A stretch of 64,000 bases of DNA from Yponomeuta sedellus (taxonomy: Eukaryota > Arthropoda > Insecta > Lepidoptera > Yponomeutidae). Below the pieces are notes generated by a model. It searched no databases. It was not told the DNA's origin and saw only the letters and a program-made list of their open reading frames with translations. How positions within the stretch are numbered: the first letter of the stretch is position 1; each line of letters starts with the position of its first letter. This document shows positions 11,147 through 23,840 of the stretch, piece after piece. Location: contig OW203726.1 of NCBI GenBank assembly GCA_934045075.1, positions 17,423,988 to 17,487,987 on the forward strand, in the 5' to 3' direction. The position numbers and the translations under genes were made by a program.

Positions 11147-12449
11147 AGTAAAGTTCTACTTAGAGTCTGACTAGAACTATCTGTTTCTTCTACGTTTAAC
11201 AAAAGTTCATCATTAATTGGATGGTCAGGTTTAATCAATACAAATGTGCAAGTTATGGGTAATTAGCTTTAACACCAAAGTGAAGTAAAGGATTATTAAT
11301 AAGTAATAAGTAAGTACCTAATGAATAGCTGTGTAAGTTCTGTTAACATCACACACAGTGTATAGCAAGTCATTACTTGTCAGCAAACTCAAAAAAAAAA
11401 AAATCTGTAACAAAATGAGTAAGTATGTATGTACTTAATGAATATAAGAGCTACTTTATACCATGCTTCAATGTGCTCTTTGCATTAGCAAAATGTTTGC
11501 AGTAAGTAAATGCATTATAATATTTATTTTATTTTACCAGTCCTAGGCACCTGTAGTGGAGTATGTCTTAACCAGCGGTAGGGATACCTATACAAGGATT
11601 GATGTTGATGTTATCTGATTAGGTTTCCTTACTTATTTATTATTAATTACTATTATTAATAATATAATTAATGATTGTTTACAGGGCACAAGCCAATATG
11701 GTGTGTATGTCCACTCTAGATTGAAAATTTCAACCACTGAATAAGATGAACATATCAGGCATTCAGGCAAGAGTATTGCTACTATAAATTTTACAAATGT
11801 GTAACATAATTAAAAATATTACTGCGGTCATGTTGTCGTTCAAATTTACAGCCACTTCTACAAATATGGGGCAAGCATTCTACTGACCAAACTATCATAA
11901 TTATTTATCAAGCATACAAAGCTGTGATATACATACCATTGGAATGCCTCCCGTAATAATAACAATAGATTGATAGTAGACAAATCTAATCAGAGTTAAA
12001 TTGGTAAAGTTTAAATGTTCACCGTCTCATAAATAACAAATAGGTAGCTATTTGTTCTGACCAATGAAATGATTTCTTTTCAGAAATTGTCAGTAATTTC
12101 AGTTTTTTATCTATGCACATAATGCTTTATATCAAATTACAACTTTAAGTATATAGGTACCTATATTCAATATTAAATACCGTTTTTAATGATGATGAGA
12201 CCTTAAGTTTTGCAATGTTACCTTTATTATTACTATTTACTTATTCCAAGAACATGATCTTTTTTAACAGACATTGATTAATAAATTCAAATTAATTTAT
12301 TTGTGGATCATAGGTAATTATTTTACATAATTGGTGGACAGTCTTAAATTACAGATCACTATGGTCCTACCAGTACATAGGCATACAAATATAATAAAGT
12401 TATTAAGAGGGTAAACAAGTTACAATGTGTCATTTAGAAAGTCTTCAAT
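11147..12449. other. AT-rich sequence, no gene seen
   Basis: No open frame of interest and no recognised repeat in this stretch apart from short A/T runs. Confidence 0.4.
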
Positions 12450-12746
12450 CCTATTTAGAGGCTAAAAATTTCACCCATGCCGGGATTTGATCCCGCAACC
12501 TCTGGCTATCCGTGCCAGCGCTCTACCAATTGAGCCAATGGGCGACTCACCGGCATCAGTGAAATTTCGAACCTCTTTACACTATTCTCTGTATTACGTA
12601 CAAGCAGCGACATCTGGCTTAAGCAAATTGCATCACTTACAGCCCCGACTAACTACTTTGCAGTTAGGTTTTACATCGGAACGATATCACTGTACCCACA
12701 TGATTATACTATTTTTATTTTTAATGCACTGACCCGTGCAAAGGAC
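12450..12746 (-). mobile_element. tRNA-Ile-derived SINE, copy 1
   Basis: On the minus strand it runs from an ATAATCATGTGGGTACAG box (near 12708-12690) to TAGCCTCTAAATAGG at 12450. The tRNA-like part is 12473-12543, with a box A-like TGGCTCAATTGG and a B box-like GGTTTGAT / GGATC. The D, anticodon and T arms resemble eukaryotic tRNA-Ile, but the anticodon loop and acceptor stem are degraded, so it is not a functional tRNA gene. It follows copy 2 directly on the minus strand, forming a head-to-tail dimer. Confidence 0.8.
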
Positions 12747-12897
12747 AAATTTAAAAACCTATTTAGAGGCTAAAAATTTTTCACCCATGCCGGGATTCGA
12801 TCCCGCAACCTCTGGCTATCCGTGCCAGCGCTCTACCAATTGAGCCAATGGGCGACTCACCGGCATCAGTGAAATTTCGAACCTCTTTACACTATTC
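12747..12897 (-). mobile_element. tRNA-Ile-derived SINE, copy 2 (5'-truncated)
   Basis: The tRNA-like part is 12783-12853 (minus strand), flanked by the same GTGAAATTTCGAACCTCTTTACACTATT context as copy 1. It breaks at 12897. Beyond that lie two direct plus-strand copies of the element's tail (CCTTAGCACGGGTCAGTGC and a variant, then ATTAAAAATAAAAA), which points to a local inversion or a nested insertion. Confidence 0.75.
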
Positions 12898-12980
12898 AGT
12901 CCTTAGCACGGCACAGTGCATTAAAAATAAAAAGCATTACAGTCCTTAGCACGGGTCAGTGCATTAAAAATAAAAATAGT
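12898..12980 (+). repeat. Duplicated SINE tails
   Basis: Two tandem copies of the TCCTTAGCACGG..CAGTGCATTAAAAATAAAAA tail in plus orientation, opposite to the adjacent SINE bodies. Confidence 0.7.
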
Positions 12981-13533
12981 AAAGTAAAGATTTAGTTCTT
13001 TGTACAGTGTTGGTATCTTGTTAAAGATTATAGGCGCCATGCACAAAATACTTTTTCGCATGATAGTAGTTTTAGCTGGATAGTCTGGCTGTCACATTAA
13101 CAATGATTGAATAGGTAGGTTTATAAATTTGTCCTGGTCTTTTAATGGCGAACATACTAGACTAGACCGTAGTAACTATTATCTAATCTGTGGTAAAAGT
13201 AAGCCACTCTGTAGTACTCATTTTCATTTTATATGTAGGCGTGCCATAAATGAATAAACACTAAATAAATACCTTTGATGTGTAAGTAAGTGTATATAAT
13301 TATATTATTTCTTACACATGATTCTAATTGGTTAAGAATGATAACTCTTTCACGCTGTAAAATAAAATATTAAGTAATAAAAATCAGTTTCAATCACCAT
13401 ACTGATTACATCCTGGTGAGATTTGATTAGGTGTTATTTGAGTTGCGATCCCATAGACGAAATGTCAAATGTTATTGAGTACCACATTATGTACCTACTC
13501 AACTTTTTCTTTTATGGAACCTATATTATGTAT

Positions 13534-13875
13534 GTCCCACTGCAGGGCACAGGCCTTCTTTCAGGAAGAGAGAATACTATGAGCTTAATTACCATGCGTA
13601 AGCACCGCGGATTCGAATCCCGGCATGTACCAATGACTTTGTTTTCTAAGTTATGTTCATTTGTAAATTTATAGTAGTAAAATACCACTCTCTTACTAGA
13701 AGGAAAATACTAATCTTTTATATTCTCATTTTTATATTTTTACGGGTTCGATTCTCAGTATGGGCATGTAGGTACTAAGGACTTTTTTTCTAAAATATGT
13801 ACATTTGTAAAGTTATTGTAACAATGCCATTCTCTAACATCAGTGAAGCAAAACATCGTGAGGAAAGTTGAGTGT
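13534..13875 (-). mobile_element. Scrambled lepidopteran SINE fragments
   Basis: TCCCACTGCAGGGCACAGGCC (13535 onwards), CATGCGTAAGCACCGCGGATTCG, two B box-like GATTCGAATCCC / GTTCGATTCTC pieces and ACATCGTGAGGAAAG occur in the wrong order for one intact SINE. They share blocks with the fuller element at 37271-37552. I read this as two overlapping damaged copies. Confidence 0.55.
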
Positions 13876-14668
13876 TCAAAAATTTAATATATATTTTTTA
13901 AATCAATGAACGTACCTATAGCTAACATTCGGTACCCATTTATAACTATAGCATTATACTTAACATAGTCATGGGTATCACGAGTGACGAGCTTATTAAG
14001 TTCGCGGCCATTTCAACGCTGCATAAACGTACCCGAGGTCTCTTATTGTTTTGGTATTAATTATTATTTTAACTGTTCTTTTTGTTTACCTACCTACTTG
14101 TTTTATTTGTCTTCAATCACTTACTGCATTAAAATGAATATTTTCATAATTGAGTTTAAAAGGCCAAGCTTTAAGGTCCAATTTTAAAATTGCTAAATTT
14201 TCACTCGGCTACACAATAAGATAAATCTACGGTGTCATGTATCAAAAAAATTTACATGTAATATTTTTACTCAAGCTAACATTTTACATTTGTATGTATA
14301 CTCATGAAGTAGGATAGCGACATAGGCCCCTTCCGCATGCTGCGAAGCAACTATTCGCTCCATTCCTTGGCAATTGTCACCCATAATAACTCTTTCAATG
14401 TCTTTTGAATAGTCTGTATGATTTGTATCATACAAACAAGGTTCACAGCGAATTTAATTCCACGAATAGGTGTGGCTAAGGCTAGGCCTATGCTGAGACG
14501 CAGGCGAAGCAGTACAGCCCAGTGCAGAGCAGCGCAGATTTCGTTCGAGGGGGGATCAGATACATATATTATAGCTCAGATACATATATTTGTAATATAA
14601 TTATAAAAAAAACTTCGATTCTCTTTTGTTTTTTCTGAATGTAGTCATTTGTTTACTTTGTGTCGAAA

Positions 14669-15005
14669 ATGGAGAAAAAAGAAGTGCGAGCCGTTCATTG
14701 CGATTTGGAAGCAACATTAGGAGACTCTGCTCTACCGTATTCCACTGTCGCAAGGTGGGCTTCTCAATTTCGAGTAGGGAGAACAAACATCATTGCGGCC
14801 GTCCATCGACGTCAGTCACCCAAGAAAATGTTGCGAAAGTCGAGAACATTGTATTGAGCGATAGAAGAGTTACCATCCGATACTTAATTCAAGAAACAGG
14901 CATTTCATATGGAAGTATTCAATCCATATTCTATCTTTGAATATAAGAAAAGTCTCCGCAATATGGGTGCCGAGAATGTTAACCGAAAGTCAGAACAAAA
15001 TTCGA
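14669..15005 (+). pseudogene. Mariner transposase, N-terminal remnant broken across three frames
   Basis: Starting at ATG 14669, the first frame reads a peptide containing GDSALPYSTVARW, typical of the mariner transposase helix-turn-helix region. A shift near 14795 leads to GRPSTSVTQENVAKVE, VLSDRRVTIR and ETGISYGSIQSI. Another shift near 14935 leads to VSAIWVPRMLT. These blocks are in the order known from mariner proteins just before the catalytic domain. About 15-20 residues expected before GDSALPYS are missing. No DDD catalytic domain follows, and the frames cannot be read as one protein. The upstream TCG-AAA codons are not part of a convincing longer start. Confidence 0.85.
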
Positions 15006-15124
15006 CTTTACATTACGAAGATATTATAGTAGAAGAATAAATCCGTCAGTTATAATTTACTATTCCGGAATCTCTTTCTGAATACGAATGAATCCGATTT
15101 GAAATCATTAATGATTAACTTACA

Positions 15125-15268
15125 GTTAAAAATAAACAAATGCTTAAAAAAATTAAAAAAAATATTCCTCTAAAAACTCAACAGCACTCCCCAACTCCCC
15201 AGCCGAGGTTCGTACCCGGGACCTCTTGCGTGGCAGGCAGATGCACTACCGCTGCGCCACAGAGGTCT
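15125..15268 (-). mobile_element. tRNA-Gly-like SINE
   Basis: On the minus strand the head begins GACCTCTGTGGCGCAGCGG, has a CTGCCAC anticodon loop (GCC, glycine type) and ends near CCCGGGTACGAACCTCGGC. This matches tRNA-Gly(GCC) around the anticodon and B box. The acceptor ends do not pair well, and an A/T-rich tail follows leftwards, so I call a SINE, not a tRNA gene. A sister copy is at 60585-60678. Confidence 0.7.
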
Positions 15269-15374
15269 TCAATAATCTCCAATCACTCCTCTTTACCACA
15301 TATGTTATTTTAAGCATGTAAGACCGATAATACTATATGTCCACAGCGCATGCTTTAGCTAAGTTGTGAAGTAA

Positions 15375-15581
15375 GCACGAGCCACGAAGGATCCCGCCGC
15401 GGCGAGGCCGAAGGCCGAGCTTCGTCCAGGCCGAGGCCGAAGGCCGAGACCATACATGTTCCCACGCAACAATTCACTACAATAAGTGTCTAGCGAGGCC
15501 CTAGGCCGAGCGCCGCGGAGAGCGCAGCTCGGAGCGGCTGGGGGTTGGCGCGCGTAAGCGCGCAGGGGGCTCGCCCCCTAG
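15375..15581 (+). repeat. Type B unit tail, left end of array 2
   Basis: Only the last GC-rich sub-repeat, the ACAATTCACTACAATAAGTG box and the hairpin-CTAG end are present. The array begins abruptly inside a B unit. Confidence 0.85.
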
Positions 15582-16726
15582 TTATATATATATAAAGCTA
15601 CAATGCGATATACTCACTGATCTATTCATCCATACGTTTTCTCCGAAACGGTAAGATTTGGACGAAAATGATGTATGAGAAAGTTGTAGGAAATGTATGA
15701 ATTACAGCCATCCTATGAAGCCGATTTTTGAATTTCGAACGCGTTCCACTACGCGAGGGTGCTAACTCTGTCGTTTACCGACCGATTTGGATGAAATTTT
15801 CACCCGGCCTTTTCTTCGACACGCCATTTTCGGTTCCGCCGACGGTCGTTCCAAATTCAAAATACCACCGGAGCTATAGCCCTCCGAAAATCGGCCTTTT
15901 TTCGACCTCTACGCAAAAAAGTCGGCAGCCAACTGGGCGCATGCCAGGGACCAGCCGTAAACGGCATCGTGTCGTCAAAGGACCCAGGTATATGAGAAAA
16001 ATCCGACATTCTGACATTTCAAGATGGCGGCTGAGATATTGGCTTTCAAAGGTGTCAAATTTACTATGGAGAATTTCTACAAAAAATTTGTACTGAAAAT
16101 CATCTTTTTCGTAGAAAATCTTAATTTTTTTGTACCATCGATAGAGGCTAAGCGCCAAAATGAGTACTTGGCTGAGAATGGCGTCACCACGCCGAGGTGC
16201 TGTGGCATTCCAGTTGGCCATCGACCCATTAAAGTTTGAAAATCACCCACTTTAATAGAAAAATTTCACCCGAAATAGTTATTTTCATACAAAAATGCAT
16301 TTCTTTAGTACCACCGTTGGAGGCCAAAGGCCAAAACTACTACTCGGCTGGGAGCGGCTACTTAGTGCCGAGGTGCTGTGGCATTCCAGTTGGCCATCGA
16401 CTCATTAAAGTTTGAAAATCACGCACTATAATAGAAAAATTTCACCCGAAATAGTTATTTTCATACAAAAATGCATTTCTTTAGTACCACCGACGGAGGC
16501 CAAAGGTCAAAAAAATTGCTCATCTGTGAATGGCATCGTGTCACGTAGATATTCAGGTCCCTGAGAAAAATCAAACATTTTGAAGTTTCTAATTGCCGGC
16601 CGAGTTATTGACGATTGATCAAGGCCAACTTTGTATGAACATTTTGTACTGAAAATCGATTTCCTATAGAAGCCCTCCGCAAGTACTGCCTGCCGCAAAT
16701 ACCTACCGGGTGAACGACCCGAGTCA
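15582..16726 (+). repeat. Type A unit, alpha (1145 bp)
   Basis: The alpha lead reads CTATTCATCCATACG...CCGAAACGGTAAGATTTGG. It is marked by GGCGGCTGAGATATT, where other units have GGCGGCCGAG. Confidence 0.9.
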
Positions 16727-17871
16727 TTATATATATATAAAGCTACAATGCGATATACTCACTGATCTAACATCCATACGTTTTCTCCGAAATGGCACGA
16801 TTTGGATGAAAATGATGTATGAGAAAGTTGTAGGGAATGTACGATATACAGCCATCCTATGGAGCCGATTTTTGAATTTCGAACGCGTTCCACTACGCGA
16901 GGGTGCTAACTCTGTCGTTTACCGACCGATTTGGATGAAATTTTCACCCGGCCTTTTCTTCGACACGCCATTTTCGGTTCCGCCGACGGTCGTTCCAAAT
17001 TCAAAATACCACCGGAGCTATAGCCCTCCGAAAATCGGCCTTTTTTCGACCTCTACGCAAAAAAGTCGGCAGCCAACTGGGCGCATGCCAGGGACCAGCC
17101 GTAAACGGCATCGTGTCGTCAAAGGACCCAGGTATATGAGAAAAATCCGACATTCTGACATTTCAAGATGGCGGCCGAGATATTGGCTTTCAAAGGTGTC
17201 AAATTTACTATGGAGAATTTCTACAAAAAATTTGTACTGAAAATCATCTTTTTCGTAGAAAATCGTAATTTTTTTGTACCATCGATGGAGGCTAAGCGCC
17301 GAAATGAGTACTTGGCTGGGAATGGCGTCACCACGCCGAAGTACTGTAGCATTCCAGTTGGCCATCGACTCATCAAAGTTTGAAAATCACGCACTTTAAT
17401 AGAAAATTTTCACCCGAAATAGGATTTTTCATACAAAAATGCTTTTTTTTACTACTACCGCTGGAGGCCAAAGGCCGAAACTACTACTCGGCTGGGAGCG
17501 GCTACTTAGTGCCGAGGTGCTGTGGCATTCCAGTTGGCCATCGACTCATCAAAGTTTGAAAATCACGCACTTTAATAGAAAAAATTCACACGAAATAGGA
17601 TTTTTCATACAAAAATGCATTTTTTTAGTACCACCGCTGGAGGCCAAAGGCCAAAAAAATTGCTCATCTGTGAATGGCATCGTGTCACGTAGATATTCAG
17701 GTCCCTGAGAAAAATCAAACATTTTGAAATTTCTAATTACCGGCCGAGTTATTGACGATTGATGAAGGCCAACTTTGTATGAACATTTTGTACTGAAAAT
17801 CGATTTCCTCATAGAAGCCCTCCGCAAGTACTGCCTGCCGCAAATACCTACCGGGTGAACGACCCGAGTCA
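16727..17871 (+). repeat. Type A unit, beta (1145 bp)
   Basis: The beta lead reads CTAACATCCATACG...CCGAAATGGCACGATTTGG. It has TTTTTTTTACTACTACCGCTGG in the second sub-repeat, where other units have TTTCTTTAGTACCACCGACGG. Confidence 0.9.
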
Positions 17872-19016
17872 TTATATATATATAAAGCTACAATGCGATA
17901 TACTCACTGATCTATTCATCCATACGTTTTCTCCGAAACGGTAAGATTTGGACGAAAATGATGTATGAGAAAGTTGTAGGAAATGTATGAATTACAGCCA
18001 TCCTATGAAGCCGATTTTTGAATTTCGAACGCGTTCCACTACGCGAGGGTGCTAACTCTGTCGTTTACCGACCGATTTGGATGAAATTTTCACCCGGCCT
18101 TTTCTTCGACACGCCATTTTCGGTTCCGCCGACGGTCGTTCCAAATTCAAAATACCACCGGAGCTATAGCCCTCCGAAAATCGGCCTTTTTTCGACCTCT
18201 ACGCAAAAAAGTCGGCAGCCAACTGGGCGCATGCCAGGGACCAGCCGTAAACGGCATCGTGTCGTCAAAGGACCCAGGTATATGAGAAAAATCCGACATT
18301 CTGACATTTCAAGATGGCGGCTGAGATATTGGCTTTCAAAGGTGTCAAATTTACTATGGAGAATTTCTACAAAAAATTTGTACTGAAAATCATCTTTTTC
18401 GTAGAAAATCTTAATTTTTTTGTACCATCGATAGAGGCTAAGCGCCAAAATGAGTACTTGGCTGAGAATGGCGTCACCACGCCGAGGTGCTGTGGCATTC
18501 CAGTTGGCCATCGACCCATTAAAGTTTGAAAATCACCCACTTTAATAGAAAAATTTCACCCGAAATAGTTATTTTCATACAAAAATGCATTTCTTTAGTA
18601 CCACCGTTGGAGGCCAAAGGCCAAAACTACTACTCGGCTGGGAGCGGCTACTTAGTGCCGAGGTGCTGTGGCATTCCAGTTGGCCATCGACTCATTAAAG
18701 TTTGAAAATCACGCACTATAATAGAAAAATTTCACCCGAAATAGTTATTTTCATACAAAAATGCATTTCTTTAGTACCACCGACGGAGGCCAAAGGTCAA
18801 AAAAATTGCTCATCTGTGAATGGCATCGTGTCACGTAGATATTCAGGTCCCTGAGAAAAATCAAACATTTTGAAGTTTCTAATTGCCGGCCGAGTTATTG
18901 ACGATTGATCAAGGCCAACTTTGTATGAACATTTTGTACTGAAAATCGATTTCCTATAGAAGCCCTCCGCAAGTACTGCCTGCCGCAAATACCTACCGGG
19001 TGAACGACCCGAGTCA
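17872..19016 (+). repeat. Type A unit, alpha (1145 bp)
   Basis: Second alpha unit, 2290 bp after the first, and apparently identical to it over long stretches. Confidence 0.9.
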
Positions 19017-20161
19017 TTATATATATATAAAGCTACAATGCGATATACTCACTGATCTAACATCCATACGTTTTCTCCGAAATGGCACGATTTGGATGAA
19101 AATGATGTATGAGAAAGTTGTAGGGAATGTACGATATACAGCCATCCTATGGAGCCGATTTTTGAATTTCGAACGCGTTCCACTACGCGAGGGTGCTAAC
19201 TCTGTCGTTTACCGACCGATTTGGATGAAATTTTCACCCGGCCTTTTCTTCGACACGCCATTTTCGGTTCCGCCGACGGTCGTTCCAAATTCAAAATACC
19301 ACCGGAGCTATAGCCCTCCGAAAATCGGCCTTTTTTCGACCTCTACGCAAAAAAGTCGGCAGCCAACTGGGCGCATGCCAGGGACCAGCCGTAAACGGCA
19401 TCGTGTCGTCAAAGGACCCAGGTATATGAGAAAAATCCGACATTCTGACATTTCAAGATGGCGGCCGAGATATTGGCTTTCAAAGGTGTCAAATTTACTA
19501 TGGAGAATTTCTACAAAAAATTTGTACTGAAAATCATCTTTTTCGTAGAAAATCGTAATTTTTTTGTACCATCGATGGAGGCTAAGCGCCGAAATGAGTA
19601 CTTGGCTGGGAATGGCGTCACCACGCCGAAGTACTGTAGCATTCCAGTTGGCCATCGACTCATCAAAGTTTGAAAATCACGCACTTTAATAGAAAATTTT
19701 CACCCGAAATAGGATTTTTCATACAAAAATGCTTTTTTTTACTACTACCGCTGGAGGCCAAAGGCCGAAACTACTACTCGGCTGGGAGCGGCTACTTAGT
19801 GCCGAGGTGCTGTGGCATTCCAGTTGGCCATCGACTCATCAAAGTTTGAAAATCACGCACTTTAATAGAAAAAATTCACACGAAATAGGATTTTTCATAC
19901 AAAAATGCATTTTTTTAGTACCACCGCTGGAGGCCAAAGGCCAAAAAAATTGCTCATCTGTGAATGGCATCGTGTCACGTAGATATTCAGGTCCCTGAGA
20001 AAAATCAAACATTTTGAAATTTCTAATTACCGGCCGAGTTATTGACGATTGATGAAGGCCAACTTTGTATGAACATTTTGTACTGAAAATCGATTTCCTC
20101 ATAGAAGCCCTCCGCAAGTACTGCCTGCCGCAAATACCTACCGGGTGAACGACCCGAGTCA
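19017..20161 (+). repeat. Type A unit, beta (1145 bp)
   Basis: Second beta unit, 2290 bp after the one at 16727. Confidence 0.9.
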
Positions 20162-21480
20162 TTATATATATATAAAGCTACAATGCGATATACTCACTGA
20201 TCTAACATAATACGTTTTCTCGGAAATGGCACGAGTTGGACGAAAATGATGTATGACAAAGTTGTAGGGAATGTACGATATACGGCCATCCTATGGAGCC
20301 GATTTTTGAATTTCGAACGCGTTCCACTACGCGAGGGTGCTAACTCTGTCGTTTACCGACCGATTTGGATGAAATTTTCACCCGGCCTTTTCTTCGACAC
20401 GCCATTTTCGGTTCCGCCGACGGTCGTTCCAAATTCAAAATACCACCGGAGCTATAGCCCTCCGAAAATCGGCCTTTTTTCGACCTCTACGCAAAAAAGT
20501 CGGCAGCCAACTGGGCGCATGCCAGGGACCAGCCGTAAACGGCATCGTGTCGTCAAAGGACCCAGGTATATGAGAAAAATCCGACATTCTGACATTTCAA
20601 GATGGCGGCCGAGATATTGGCTTTCAAAGGTGTCAAATTTACTATGCAGAATTTCTACAAAAAAATTGTACTGAAAATCATCTTTTTCGTAGAAAATCGT
20701 AATTTTTTTGTACTATCGATGGAGGCTAAGCGCCAAAATGAGTACTTGGCTGGGAATGGCGTCACCACGCCGAGGTACTGTAGCATTCCAGTTGGCCATC
20801 GACCCATTAAAGTTTGAAAATCACGCACTTTAATAGAAAATTTTCACCCGAAATAGGATTTTTCATACAAAAATGCATTTCTTTAGTACCACCGACGGAG
20901 GCCAAAGGCCGAAACTACTACTCGGCTGGGAGCGGCTACTTAGTGCCGAGGTGCTGTGGCATTCCAGTTGGCCATCGACTCATCAAAGTTTGAAAATCAC
21001 CCACTTTAATAGAAAATTTTCACCCGAAATAGGATTTTTCATACAAAAATGCATTTCTTTAGTACCACCGACGGAGGCCAAAGGCCGAAACTACTACTCG
21101 GCTGGGAGCGGCTACTTAGTGCCGAGGTGCTGTGGCATTCCAGTTGGCCATCGACTCATTAAAGTTTGAAAATCACGCACTTTAATAGAAAATTTTCACC
21201 CGAAATAGGACTTTTCATACAAAAATGCATTTTTTTAGTACCACCGCTGGAGGCCAAAGGCCAAAAAAATTGCTCATCTGTGAATGGCATCGTGTCACGT
21301 AGATATTCAGGTCCCTGAGAAAAATCAAACATTTTGACATTTCTAATTGCCGGCCGAGTTATTGACGATTGATGAAGGCAAACTTTGTATGAACATTTTG
21401 TACTGAAAATCGATTTCCTATAGAAGCCCTCCGCAAGTACTGCCTGCCGCAAATACCTACCGGGTGAACGACCCGAGTCA
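20162..21480 (+). repeat. Type A long unit, gamma (1319 bp)
   Basis: Has the zeta-style lead (CTAACATAATACG) seen in array 1 plus one extra roughly 180-bp sub-repeat. It breaks the alpha-beta alternation and links the two arrays by variant type. Confidence 0.9.
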
Positions 21481-22695
21481 TTATATATATATAAAGCTAC
21501 AATGCGATATACTCACTGATCTAACATAATACGTTTTCTCGGAAATGGCACGAGTTGGACGAAAATGATCTATGACAAAGTTGTAGGGAATGTACGATAT
21601 ACGGCCATCCTATGGAGCCGATTTTTGAATTTCGAACGCGTTCCACTATGCGAGGGTGCCAACTCTGTCGTTTACCGACCGATTTGGATGAAATTTTGAT
21701 AGAATGGTGTTTTAGTAATCCGATTGAAAAAAAAAATTTTGGTTGTTCGAAATTCAAAATGGCGGCGCAGATATAGCCGACCGAAAAATCGACCTTTGCG
21801 CAAAAAAGTCGGCAGCCAACTGGGCATATGCTAGAGATATGCCGTAAGCGGCATCGTGTTGGCAAAGGACCCAGGTATATGAGAAAAATCCGACATCTTG
21901 GAATTTCAAGATGGCGGCCGAGATATTGATGATTGAAAATGACAAATTTTTGTATGGAGATTTAGTACTAAAATTGACGTTTCAATAGAGAAATGAGACA
22001 AACTTGCGAGGCCGGAGGCTGAGCTTCGCGAAGCGGGCACAAAAAGTTCTGCCGCGGCGAGGCCGAAGGCCGAGCTCCGTTTAGGCCGAGGCCGAACGCC
22101 GAGACCATTCAAATTGCGGCGCACAAGTACCAGCGCAAGAGCAAAAAGGGACAATCTTGCGAGGCCGCAGGCCGAGCTCCGCGGAGCGGGCACGAGAAAC
22201 CCCGCCGCGGCGAGGCCGAAGGCCGAGCTCCGTCCAGGCCGAGGCCGAAGGCCGAGACCGTTCAGGTTACGGTGCACAAGTACCAGCGCAAGAGCAAAAC
22301 GAGACAAACTCGCGAGGCCGGAGGCCGAGCTCCGCGGAGCGGGCACGAGGAACCCCGCCGCGGCGAGGCCGAAGGCCGAGCTCCGTCCAGGCCGAGGCCG
22401 AAGGCCGAGACCGTTCAGTTTACGGCGCACAAGTACCAGCGCAAGAGTAAAAAGAGACAAACTTGCGAGGCCGGAGGCCGAGCTCCGCGGAGCGGGCACG
22501 AGGAACCCCGCCGCGGCGAGGCCGAAGGCCGAGCTCCGTCCAGGCCGAGGCCGAAGGCCGAGACCATACATGTTCCCATGCAACAATTCACTACAATAAG
22601 TGTCTAGCGAGGCCCTAGGCCGAGCGCCGCGGAGAGCGCAGCTCGGAGCGGCTGGGGGTTGGCGCGCGTAAGCGCGCAGGGGGCTCGCCCCCTAG
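21481..22695 (+). repeat. A/B hybrid unit (1215 bp)
   Basis: The first 210 bp or so follow the zeta/gamma A lead. Near GATTTGGATGAAATTTT (about 21685-21700) the sequence switches to the B body (GATAGAATGGTG...), the four 153-bp sub-repeats and the hairpin-CTAG end. This is a crossover product. Confidence 0.85.
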
Positions 22696-23840
22696 TTATA
22701 TATATATAAAGCTACAATGCGATATACTCACTGATCTAACATCCATACGTTTTCTCCGAAATGGCACGATTTGGATGAAAATGATGTATGAGAAAGTTGT
22801 AGGGAATGTACGATATACAGCCATCCTATGGAGCCGATTTTTGAATTTCGAACGCGTTCCACTACGCGAGGGTGCTAACTCTGTCGTTTACCGACCGATT
22901 TGGATGAAATTTTCACCCGGCCTTTTCTTCGACACGCCATTTTCGGTTCCGCCGACGGTCGTTCCAAATTCAAAATACCACCGGAGCTATAGCCCTCCGA
23001 AAATCGGCCTTTTTTCGACCTCTACGCAAAAAAGTCGGCAGCCAACTGGGCGCATGCCAGGGACCAGCCGTAAACGGCATCGTGTCGTCAAAGGACCCAG
23101 GTATATGAGAAAAATCCGACATTCTGACATTTCAAGATGGCGGCCGAGATATTGGCTTTCAAAGGTGTCAAATTTACTATGGAGAATTTCTACAAAAAAT
23201 TTGTACTGAAAATCATCTTTTTCGTAGAAAATCGTAATTTTTTTGTACCATCGATGGAGGCTAAGCGCCGAAATGAGTACTTGGCTGGGAATGGCGTCAC
23301 CACGCCGAAGTACTGTAGCATTCCAGTTGGCCATCGACTCATCAAAGTTTGAAAATCACGCACTTTAATAGAAAATTTTCACCCGAAATAGGATTTTTCA
23401 TACAAAAATGCTTTTTTTTACTACTACCGCTGGAGGCCAAAGGCCGAAACTACTACTCGGCTGGGAGCGGCTACTTAGTGCCGAGGTGCTGTGGCATTCC
23501 AGTTGGCCATCGACTCATCAAAGTTTGAAAATCACGCACTTTAATAGAAAAAATTCACACGAAATAGGATTTTTCATACAAAAATGCATTTTTTTAGTAC
23601 CACCGCTGGAGGCCAAAGGCCAAAAAAATTGCTCATCTGTGAATGGCATCGTGTCACGTAGATATTCAGGTCCCTGAGAAAAATCAAACATTTTGAAATT
23701 TCTAATTACCGGCCGAGTTATTGACGATTGATGAAGGCCAACTTTGTATGAACATTTTGTACTGAAAATCGATTTCCTCATAGAAGCCCTCCGCAAGTAC
23801 TGCCTGCCGCAAATACCTACCGGGTGAACGACCCGAGTCA
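22696..23840 (+). repeat. Type A unit, beta (1145 bp)
   Basis: Beta variant placed directly after the hybrid B end, joined at the usual CTAGTTATATATATATAAAGCT junction. Confidence 0.9.
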
